Source of the DNA: Hevea brasiliensis
Lineage: Eukaryota > Streptophyta > Magnoliopsida > Malpighiales > Euphorbiaceae
Length of the DNA stretch: 64,000 nucleotides
NCBI RefSeq assembly: GCF_030052815.1
Contig: NC_079498.1
Coordinates: 73,518,992-73,582,991, forward strand
Reading direction: 5' to 3'
The translations under genes were made by a program, and so were the position numbers. Below the pieces are notes generated by a model, which was not told where the DNA came from, did not search any database, and worked only from the letters and a program-made list of their open reading frames with translations. Position 1 is the first letter of the stretch. Each line of letters begins with the position of its first letter. Positions 12,171-21,447 of this stretch are shown here, one piece after another.

Positions 12171-12607
12171 TCTAGGAGAAGGCTCACCGCTTGAGGCAGG
12201 ATGTCGAGAAGGTGGGTCAGGAAGCTGCTTCCCTCCGATCTCAACTTTCGTCCGCCCAAAACTACATATCTGAAATTGAGGAGCGAATGAAATTCTACGA
12301 GGATAAGCTGGCCGAGCAGGCTCATGTTCTTGAAGAGGTTCGGGCACTCTGAGCTGCTGAAGTCGCTCACCTCACTGAGGAGCTTAAAGCAAAAGAAGAA
12401 GAGGTAGTGACAAGGGAGGCCGGTGCTTATGTGAACGCTCATGGGGATCTCTTGGCCGAGCTCAGGAAGAAGTATCCCGAGGAGGACTTCTCTTGGATGG
12501 TCGATCTGGCTCCCCAGGACGACGAGGATAGCGAGGAGGAGGTCGAAGGTGATAGAGGGGGTGACCAAAATGTAGAACAGGCTGGGGGTGATCCTCCAGC
12601 CGAATGA
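12171..12607 (+). pseudogene. HE gag-like protein, C-terminal coiled-coil part
   Basis: This is the continuation of the gene interrupted at 8738. With the solo LTR and one TSD copy removed, and the 61-bp intron spliced, the total is 1779 nt, exactly 593 codons including the stop. The stretch reads as a long heptad-rich coiled coil (E/L/K/Q-rich), then a segment with KKYPEEDFSWM, then an acidic tail ending at TGA 12605-12607. Two in-frame stops, TAG at 12173 and TGA at 12350, each need only one C-to-T change to become Q or R. A coiled coil after the N-terminal domain is usual for this plant family as I recall it. The LTR insertion cut the gene just before the coiled coil. Confidence 0.75.
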
Positions 12608-12946
12608 CTTGTATAAATTTTAATTTGAAATGAAATGAAGTTCCCCTTTTTGTTCAATGATTGGATGCGATCGGAAAGTATCTAAGTTGCATAAGCACTT
12701 GATTGTCTAAACATATTAGAACAACAACTGAAAGCGATTATTAATCTAAGTGTAAGAGGTCGGAAAACACTATAAGCATGAGATTGGCTGAGAACAAATG
12801 CTAAACGAGACTTGATTAAAATTGAAAATTTGATTTGAACACTTAAGATCGGAATCATCATTAAACCGGATTGGAACCTTAACTTGATTATTCCCAAACT
12901 TTTAAAAGGGAGATCGGTAATAAGACTGGTGGCATGAAGGCCTAAT
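12608..12946 (+). other. HE 3' flank, no gene
   Basis: AT-rich sequence follows the HE stop codon, with the recurring 'gatcgg' word at several places (near 12668, 12847 and 12911). It is probably the 3' untranslated region of HE. It ends with CTAAT (12942-12946), the left target duplication of B1, and HE continues on the far side at 25111. Confidence 0.55.
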
Positions 12947-13499
12947 TGTAACACCTCCGTTGCATAGCCTGGTATATTTCACTGTTCTGGTGACCGGTGT
13001 TGGTCCGGACAATTAATGGGATTAGGGCCACACTTAAGACAATTTGAGAAGCCATAAACACAAATAATTAGTAATGTTTAATTAGTTAACTATAAATAAG
13101 AAAAACAGAACATAAGAGGTTAAACGAGCCGAGAGTCACAAATGATGAGTGACTCTCTGAACGCATCACAAGTCATTTTAAACTCAAATTTGAACCGTAA
13201 AAAGTGACGCCATGCGGTCCTTAGGACCCTTATGAACACAAAGTGGAAAAGAGAAAATCACAAAAAGAATCATAAGCTACCAAATAATTAGGTCAGGGAG
13301 CCGGAAGAAATATTGGATTATCTGCAAACCGGGATGAACCGGCGAGGGGCAATTTGGTCAATTGACCCCGAGAGCTGATTCCTGACCTAACTGTCAAATA
13401 AAATAGGAGAAAAGAAAATTTCAGAATCGAGAATTAAATTAAAGAACTAATAGAAAAAGAAAAAAAAAAGAAAAAGAGATGAAAATGAAAAAAGTCAAA

Positions 13500-13529
13500 A
13501 GTTATGACATCATGCATGATGTCATAACT
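13500..13529. promoter_or_regulatory. 30-bp perfect palindrome with TGACATCA half-sites
   Basis: The centre is TGACATCATGCATGATGTCA, and matching bases extend to AGTTA on one side and TAACT on the other. TGACATCA resembles plant bZIP (TGA/CRE-like) sites. The palindrome lies about 60 bp upstream of TATAAAGG at 13588. The identical palindrome is at 21986-22015 in the 3' LTR. Confidence 0.6.
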
Positions 13530-13587
13530 AAATTAATAAATTGAATTAATTAATTTGGATTTAGTGGTCTTCCATAAGCAAAAAACG

Positions 13588-13595
13588 TATAAAGG
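13588..13595 (+). promoter_or_regulatory. Candidate TATA box of the B1 5' LTR
   Basis: TATAAAGG lies downstream of the palindrome, followed by a CT-rich stretch typical of plant leaders. The solo LTR at 42532 has an even better TATATAAAAG at about 43024 in the equivalent place. Confidence 0.5.
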
Positions 13596-14422
13596 AAAGA
13601 AAAGAAAAAGAAAATTATTAGAAAGCTCTTCTTCTTCCTAAAGTGACACCCCACCTTCCTCCATAAATCCCCCATGGAAACTCTCTCTTTAAGCTTACAC
13701 TAAGCTTAATTTTTCCTTACCCAACCCTAATAACTCTCATAAGCACTTCATTAAAGCTTGTAGTTGCAACTTGAGAAGAGAATTACAAGAAGAAAGAGGA
13801 GCTAAAGATAAGGTTTTGAGGATTAAAGAGAGGTGAGCATGTTAACTTATTACTTTCCATTTTTAATGCATCATTAGTTGTTGAATTAGCTTGTAATGTG
13901 TAAAAATGAAATAAAAATATGGGGAAGAACAAACTGAATTTTTGGGCAGCTTGAGAGGAGTATGGTTTGCATGAATTTGATGCATTAGAATGAGTGTAAA
14001 AACCTTAATTAGTTAAATGATGATAGTTTAGAGCTTTGAAATTGTTAATGGTAACAAAGTAGTGAGATTAGGGTTTTGGACTTAGGGTTTTGAGGTAAAA
14101 TTTGGAGAAATGCATAAATGGCATGTTTGACCTATTGTGAAGTGAAATAATGGTCAATTATGACCAAATAAGTTGTGTGGGAATGATAGGAAATTTAGTT
14201 AAATTCGGAGGTAAATGGTCATGCTGCTGGCAGCATGACCAAACCCACTTTGAAGGACCAAAACTCAAATTTTACGAGTCCAATTGATATGCCACCAATT
14301 GGAGATGAAAATAGACATAAAATAGCACAATTTTCATTAAGGAACCATGGCCAAAAACTGACTAAAACTTGGTGAAACAATTGACCAAAGTGAAATGAGA
14401 GCAGGCTGCCACTGCACCAAAC

Positions 14423-14455
14423 TGACCAAATGAACAGTAACTGTTCATTTGGTCA
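14423..14455. other. Perfect 15-bp stem hairpin in the B1 LTR
   Basis: TGACCAAATGAACAG, loop TAA, then the exact reverse complement. The identical copy is in the 3' LTR (22910-22942). Related copies, partly held by wobble pairs, lie near 10199-10229 and 43876-43908. Confidence 0.7.
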
Positions 14456-15925
14456 TAACTCGAGTTAGGAGAGTCAAAATGACCTGAAATTTTACCAGCA
14501 ATTAGATAAGACATAGATCTAAAACTGTCATGAAGAACACCACCCCAAATTATGCCATTAACCCATTCAAATTATTGAGCAAAGTTAAGTTACCAAACCT
14601 GCAACTCTACAGAAATTTCATTGAGCAGCAATGTTTGAAGGGTTATAACTCTCTCTAAAAAACTCGGATTTAGGCGATTCGTAAACTGATGGAAACCTAA
14701 GACATAGTATAACATTTCATATGAAGAAAGTTAGACCAAATTATGAACTTAACTTAATCAAATTACTGACCAAAATTGGATCAAAATCTACCAGAACCCA
14801 AAATACCAGTATGAACAGTGCATGTGAATATTAAACTTATTTTGGCCATAACTTGAGTTAAAAAACTCCGATTGAGGTGATCCAAAAATGAGAATACACT
14901 TAAGACAATAAGGAACATTTTCTATGAAGGAAGTTTTGTCAAATTCCAACAGTAGATCGACCAATGGAACAGTGCAACTTTGAAGCACTAAAACTGAAAA
15001 TTGGCAATTTTGCCAAAATGACCTAAGCTTTGAAAAAGTGACCAAAACCAACAAGTTTAATGACCAAAATGTGGTATGTGGGTGAGGTTGGAGTTCCCAT
15101 ACCTATTAAGCCTTAGAAAGTCAACTATTTGACTTAAATAGTATAGTGAATAGTAACCCAAAACACAAAATTTAAAGAACGTCGAATTTAGCACGTTAGA
15201 GCTAGGTAATTGTGAAGCTAAATTTATTTTGGGATTTATGTTAAGTTCTAGTACTAAAACATTGTAAAATTTTGTGTTTCAGTTGAAAAGAATATCGGGA
15301 AGGAACCCGAGGAACCGAGTCGAGGCTAAAGAACGACTCGCTTGAGGTTTGTGCACAATAAACCCTATTTAAGCATTTTACCCTTGAAAAATTGATTTAG
15401 CACGCATTATGAATTTATGAACTTTTGTGTTGCCACCTTGTGATCAAATTGTAACTTTGGAAATTGATTTGATTTTTGTATGCAATATTTGAATGAAATG
15501 TTTAAAATGGATTTTTGATTCACACTTAGCATGACAGTTACTTATTATTCCTCCTCCATTTATGGGGTTGAGATCGTTTATTTTCCTCCCTCTCTGGCTT
15601 ACCAGTTGAGGTTGTAGATCAGATGAGTACTCATTAGCTAGCTAGCCACCTCCCTCATTGATTTCGATTAATGGGGTTGTAGATTGCTTTGTCGTGGTGT
15701 ACAACGCGGCATTGATCGGAAATTTTGTGTCATGGCTTAAGTTGTGTATGATTTTGGCAACACTGTGTTTATGAAATTGTTTGACTAAACTGCGTTTAAT
15801 ATATTATTTGACAAAATGAGTTGTTATGAGCTTTGATATTTGTGAATTGTGATTGTGAAGTATTCAAACTATGTTTCATCAATAAATGATTTATGTATCG
15901 CATTTTAAATTTTTACTGTGCACCA

Positions 15926-15969
15926 CTGAGTATGTTTATACTCAGCGATAGTTTAATTTACTGTCGCAG
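15926..15969 (+). other. Conserved LTR stem-loop pair in B1, with candidate acceptor
   Basis: The first stem is CTGAGTAT-GTTT-ATACTCAG (15926-15945, 8 bp). The second is GCGATAG...CTGTCGC (15945-15967), followed by AG at 15968-15969. The same structure is at 24413-24456 in the 3' LTR. Confidence 0.6.
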
Positions 15970-16626
15970 ATAAGAGCAAGGAGAAAGCAGCAGAGTGAGC
16001 TGCGGGATTGACAAGAACTTCTTGACCCCTTTTGTACGGGTGTTGTTTTATACCCTTATGGTTATTTTGATGTAAATATTATAATGTCATAAGTATCAAT
16101 GTAAATTGAGCAGTTGTAAATAAATTGTAATAATATTATTTTGGGTTTGCTTCTGTAAATTTAATATTTGTAAATATGAATTTTCTGCTTTATGCCTTGT
16201 TAATGAAGTATTAAAAATTTTGTGATGACCAAATTTGATTAAATTGTGGAAATTGCCTTGAAGTGATTTGAATTGGGTTGATTTGAGTTTTATTGGAGAT
16301 TGGGAGTTGTGGAAAACTTTTGGAAGTGCTTTTTACAGGTCTTTGAAGAACTGGTTTCTCAAAATACAGAGGGAACTCTGTCAAAATTTTTATAAAATTT
16401 ACGATAAAATTTAAAATGGACAAAATTTTTTACTAGTATTTAAACTTGAATAAATGGTTTTTAATTCCCACTAAAATGCTCACCACTTCCAAAATGTAAG
16501 AAAATTGTTTTAAAATCCCTTGTAGGGTACTTAAAGAGTTATCGGTAGGTGAAGTTTGGTAGTTCATTAAGTATTCTACGGGATCATGTTATGCCTTACA
16601 GAGGGGTAAGGTGTGACATGTTTTAG

Positions 16627-16638
16627 TGGTATCAGAGC
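16627..16638 (+). other. Primer binding site, tRNA-iMet type
   Basis: TGGTATCAGAGC lies 8 nt after the 5' LTR. It is the usual plant LTR-element complement of the 3' end of initiator tRNA-Met. Confidence 0.93.
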
Positions 16639-16806
16639 ATGATTTTTCAATAAATTTTGATTATGTGTATGAACATTTTATTGATAAGTACAACTTCTCA
16701 AGTGTCTTTAATTGATACATATGACATATTTACATCATGAATATGCACTAACGGAGGTCAACCTCCTTGTGTTTGATCTCAAGAAGTAGAAAATTGTGAA
16801 AAATGG

Positions 16807-17902
16807 AATGGAAGGAGTAGATCATTCCGAAGAACAATCTGTTGGGGCTGAGGTTCAAGGGGAAGCCCCAGCACTTCAGAAAAGTGAGTGGGTCAGCCAC
16901 TCCAGCTCCTGCTCGGACCGCGATTTCTGCTCAATTTATGCAGATGGTCGCCTTCTTTCAACAAATGGCGTGTAATGTGCCACCCCAAGCTCGGATGCAA
17001 TACTGTAGCCCAACCACAATTCCCTCGGCAGTATGAAAAATTGATGAAATTTGGGGCCACTGAGTTTAAAGGCACTGTGGATCCACTGGAGGCAGAACAG
17101 TGGTTGGAAAGAATGGAACGAGTTTTCAGGAAGCTACAGTGTACAAAGGAATTGAAGTTTGAGTATTCTGTTTCCTTGTTGCAAGGGGATGCGTTTGAAT
17201 GGTGGAAGACCATCCCCCACAGCCTGGTTGGGCCACCTGTGCTGACATGGACAGACTTTTTGAGGGAGTTCCGACAGAAATGGGTTCCCGATGCATATGT
17301 GGATATGAAGTTGCAAGAATTCTTGAGTTTGAAACAAGGGAACCGAACTGTAGCAGAATATGAGAGAGATTTCTCAAGGCTAAGCCACTATGCTGGAAGC
17401 TTAGTCTCCACCCCCAGAGACAGATGCAAGAGGTTTGAGTCCGGGCTAAGGCCAAGTCTGAGGATGCAAGTCGTGGGTTTCAGACATCAGAATTTCACTG
17501 AATTGATTTCACAGGCCTTGGAATTAGAAAGGATAGAATCCGAAGGGGCAGTGAAAAAGGGTTCACAAGAGAAAGAGAAGGCTGAAAAGACTACTGGACA
17601 AGCATCTGAAAGTAGTTCTGGCAAGAGGAAACAATTTGGGGGATCCAGCTTCCGTAGAGGCAGAGGCAGATTTTCTGGCCAAAGACCACCTCGATGCAGT
17701 CGGTAGGCCAACAAGCTTCTCGAGGATCTCTATCGGTCGGCGGTGTGAAACGTGTGGTAGAACTCATGGTGGGATTTGTTTCAAGGCTCTTGGTGCATGT
17801 TTTAATCGTGGAGGAAGCGGACATTTCGCTAAGGATTGCACTAGTCGCGCTGTGCGGATCTTTTGCTACATCCGAAGGATCAACCCAAGTCTCTGCACCT
17901 AG
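16807..17902 (+). pseudogene. gag: B1 gag (capsid and zinc knuckle), frameshifted
   Basis: The ATG at 16807 opens a plausible leader (MEGVDHSEEQSVG). The frame then shifts near 16860-16885 and back near 17000-17030, because the QMVAFFQQMA segment lies in another frame. From about 17035 the retrotransposon capsid domain is clear: GDAFEWWK, then EFLSLKQGNRTVAEYERDF, then RLSHYAG. It forms virus-like particles around the element RNA. After a TAG at 17704 the nucleocapsid is readable in another frame (17636-17902): CETCGRTHGGIC, then CFNRGGSGHFAKDC. The second motif should read C-X2-C-X4-H-X4-C, but its second Cys is Arg, so it cannot bind zinc normally. Confidence 0.88.
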
Positions 17903-18008
17903 AGGTCACCGTCGGTTGCTAGAGGTAGAGGCAGAGGTAGGGTCCAGTAACACCCACAGAAATCGTGAGCATTAACCAGCCCGATTACCTAGTGGCGCAC
18001 TAGTCAGA

Positions 18009-19431
18009 GTGTATACCATGCGTCAGAGGGAAGAGGCTGAAACATCAGATGTTGTAGCTGGTATTTTCTCCATCCTTGACCAAGATGTGTATGTGTTATT
18101 TGATCCTGGCTCTACACATTCGTATGTTAGTGCTAGTCACATGTGTCCTACTGCTATTCAATGTGTACCAATGGATTATGATGTGCTAGTAACTAGTCCA
18201 TTAGGCCAGGAGGTTAGGGTAAATAGGCTATATAGAGACTGTCCTTTGGTGATCCAAGGACATACTTTTTTGTCTGACTTAATTAAAATGCCCTTCAGAG
18301 ATTATGACATTATCTTGGGCATGGATTGGTTAGCCGGGCATCATGCTATGATTGACTGTAGATTGAAGACAGTCACTTTTGGTCTCCCTCAGTATGGTGA
18401 TGTAGTAATACATTGGGAGAGACAGTTATTGCCTTCAAACATCATTTCAACTGCACTGGCCAGAAAAATGATTAGAAAAGGGTGTGAGGCGTACTTGGCA
18501 CATGTGATAGACACCCAAGTGGGGAGTCCAACATTGGAGGACATTCCTACTGTATGTGTCTTTTTGGATGTATTTCCTGAAGAATTGCCAGGATTACCTC
18601 CAGAAAGAGAAGTGCAGTTTGAAATTGATGTTATGCCTGGTGTGGACCCAATCTCCATAACACCATACAGAATGGCACCTGCAGAATTGAAAGAATTGAA
18701 AGTGCAGTTGCAAGAGCTGCTTGATAAGGGCTTTATTCGCCTTAGTGTGTCACCTTGGGGAGCGCCAGTATTGTTTGTAAAGAAGAAAGATGGCACTCTC
18801 CGGTTATGCATTGACTATCGACAGTTGAATAAGGTGACAATAAAGAACAGATACCCATTACCCCGCATTGATGACTTATTTGATCAGTTGAGGGTGCGGT
18901 ATGTTCTCAAAATTGACACGAGATCGAGTTATTATCGGTGAAAGTACAAGAGCGAGTATACCTAAAGCGCCTTGAGAACCGCTATGGCCATTATGAGTTC
19001 TTGGTCATGCCGTTCGAGTTAACTAATGCTCATTTGCTTTTATGGATCGATGAACACTATCTTGGACCATACCTCGACCGATTTGTTGTGGTTTTCATAG
19101 ATGATATATTGGTTTATTCGAGGATGCAGAAGAGCATGATAGACATCTGCGGATTATCTGCAGACTTTGAGAGAAAGCGACTATATGCCAAATTGTCGAA
19201 ATGTGAATTTTGGTGAAGGAGATATCCTTTTGGGGCACATAGTATCGATGAGGGTATTAAGGTAGATCCTAGCAAGATTGAAGTCCTTAATTGGAAGCCA
19301 CCGAAATGTCACGAGATTCGCGATTTTAAGGGTTAGCTGGATACTACCGTCGATTTGTGAAGGATTCTCCATGTTGGCATCTCCATTGACCAAGCCGCTT
19401 AGAAAAGATGTAAAATTCGGTGGGCGGATAA
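18009..19431 (+). pseudogene. pol: B1 pol: aspartic protease and reverse transcriptase, broken
   Basis: The open frame 18009-18941 holds the protease, with active site DPGSTHSYV (18102 on; DPG replaces the usual DSG/DTG, as in A1 and A2 here). The RT begins at [10 protein letters not shown] and continues through [18 protein letters not shown]. The frame is lost at about 18895-18940, where the A1 copy has an intact FFKIDLRSG block. RT resumes in another frame at 18938-19216 with the catalytic FIDD at 19094-19105, the form usual in this lineage. From 19217 to 19431 only scattered words of RT thumb and connection remain. The enzyme would copy element RNA into DNA; this copy cannot be functional. 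Confidence 0.88.
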
Positions 19432-21399
19432 ATGCCAACGAGTTTTGATGAATTGAAAAAGTTGTTTGTGAGGCTCGATCGACTTTACCCACAGGGTAAA
19501 GAATATACTGATTCTGATGCTTCTCACAACGGGTTAGGTTGTGTGTTGATGCAAGATCGAAATGTCATTGCCTATGCATCACGCCAGCTAAAACCGCATG
19601 AGAGGAATTATCCGACACATGATTTGGAGCTTGCAGCCATTGTGTTTGCTCTTAAGATCTAGAGACATTATTTGTATGGGGAGAAATGTTACATCTACAC
19701 AGATCATAAGAGTTTGAAGTATTTGGGCACCCAGAAAGAGTTGAATTTGAGACAGAGGAGATGGTTAGAGTTGATAAAAGACTATGATTGTCTGATAGAC
19801 TATCAGCCAGGGAAAGCTAATGTTATGGCTGACGCCCTAAGTCGCAAGACTATGGCAAGTCTACAGGTTACTCCTTTATTTTTGGTACATGAGTTGAGAT
19901 CATTACATGCCAGTTTAGAGATTAATGATGAGGGACAGACAGCAGTTGCATGGCATGTACAGCCAGTGTTGATTGATCAGATCAGAATGACTGCTCAGAA
20001 TGATGAAAGGTATCAGAAGCTGTTGGAAGAAGTCTGGCAGGGCAATAAACTAGAGTTCTCAATCAGAGATGATGGTTTACTGCTACACCAAGGCAGAATG
20101 TGTGTTCCTAATGATGTTAATTTGAGGCAGATCATTTTGAAGGAAGCACATGAGTCTCCTTTTGCTATGCACCCTGGTGGTACAAAAATGTATAGAAGGC
20201 TAAAGGAGCATTACTGGTGGATGGGTATATAGAGAGATGTGGCAGAGTTTGTATCAAAATGCCTAACTTGTCAGCAAGTAAAGGCAGAGCATCAAGTACC
20301 AACTGGGTTGTTGCACCCACTGCCAGTGCCAGAATGGAAATGGGAAAGAATAATAATAGATTTTGTAATGGGACTTCCGTGGACACAGAAAAGTCATGAT
20401 GCAGTATGGGTCATTGTCAACAGACTGACTAAGTCTGCTCATTTTCTGCCAGTCCGGATGGACTACAGTTTGGACAGATTGGCCAGGTTGTACATTGATG
20501 AGATTGTGAGACTGCATGGAGTGCCAGTATCCATTGTATCAGACAGAGATCCTAGGTTCACTTCTAGATTCTGGGGTAGTCTTCAGAGAGCCCTAGGAAC
20601 TAGATTGAACTTTAGTACGGCATTCCACCCACAGACAGATGGCCAGTCTGATAGAGTAATTCAGATCTTGGAGGACATGCTACGGGCTTGTGTGATTGAG
20701 TTTGAGGGTAGTTGGGATACACACTTGCCTTTGATTGAGTTTGCTTACAACAACAGCTACCAATCAAGCATTGGGATGCCTCCATATGAAGCTTTGTATG
20801 GCACAAAATGTAGAACACCGTTGTGTTGGGATGACATGGGTGAAAGAAAAATGATTGGACCCGAAATTGTTCAACAGACTGAAGAGAAAATCAGGGTGAT
20901 CAAAGATCGACTTAAAGCTGCATTAGACCGTCAGAAGTCCTATATTGATTTGAAAAGAAGGGATATTCAGTATGCTGTGGGTGAGAAAGTTTTCCTCAAG
21001 GTTTCTCCTTGGAAGAGGATTATGAGATTCGGCAGGAAGGGGAAACTAAGTCCTCGTTTTATCGGGCCATATGAGGTATTGGAAAGAGTGGGTCCTTTGG
21101 CATATCGTTTGGCACTACCTCCAGAGTTAGAGAAGATACATAACGTCTTCCATGTGTCCATGTTGAGGAGGTATCGATCAGACCCATCTCATGTACTACC
21201 AGTAGAAGAAATAGAAGTGAATCCAGACCTCACAAATGAAGAAGAACCCATAAAGATTCTGGCTTATGAGGTGAAGCAGCTACGGAATAAGCAGATACCG
21301 TTGGTAAAAGTGCTGTGGAACCATCATTTGGGCCAAGAGGCTACTTGGGAACGAGAAGAGGACATGAGGAGACAACACCCACAGCTGTTCAGAGATTGA
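19432..21399 (+). pseudogene. pol: B1 pol: RNase H, integrase and chromodomain
   Basis: RNase H acidic residues are visible in [25 protein letters not shown] and MADALSR. A TAG at 19660 replaces the Trp seen in A1 (TGG to TAG), and a second TAG at 20230 lies in the integrase zinc-finger region. The HHCC zinc module is [12 protein letters not shown] through CLTCQQVK. Core catalytic residues are Asp at 20359 and Asp at 20542; the third position, normally Glu in QSER, is Asp (GAT 20650-20652). The last 50 or so residues ([13 protein letters not shown], then EATWE) form a chromodomain, which in chromoviruses guides insertion to particular chromatin. The frame from 20239 to 21399 is open. Confidence 0.9.
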
Positions 21400-21432
21400 T
21401 ACCAGGTAAAAATTTCGAGACAAAATTTATTT

Positions 21433-21446
21433 AAGGGGGGGGAGAA
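21433..21446 (+). other. Polypurine tract of B1
   Basis: AAGGGGGGGGAGAA lies one base before the 3' LTR (21448). It is the plus-strand DNA primer site. Confidence 0.9.
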
Positions 21447-21447
21447 T

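Larger units (their letters stand above)
12947..16618 (+). repeat. B1 5' LTR
   Basis: TGTAACACC at the start and GGTGTGACA at the end. The left part, up to about 15150, resembles A-type LTRs such as 8739-12165. The right part resembles B-type LTRs such as 2937-6958. It carries the promoter palindrome (13500-13529), a TATA-like site (13588), a 15-bp stem hairpin (14423-14455), candidate splice signals (13833, 15291, 15347, 15969) and the conserved stem-loops (15926-15967). Confidence 0.93.

Noticed and set aside
16621..16645. Possible tRNA gene at TGGTATCAGAGC
   Set aside because: Only the 3'-end complement is present, immediately after an LTR; this is the primer binding site.
18009..21399. 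Integrated pararetrovirus (caulimovirus-like)
   Set aside because: There is an integrase with chromodomain, paired LTRs and 5-bp target duplications, and no movement protein; it is a Ty3/gypsy retrotransposon.
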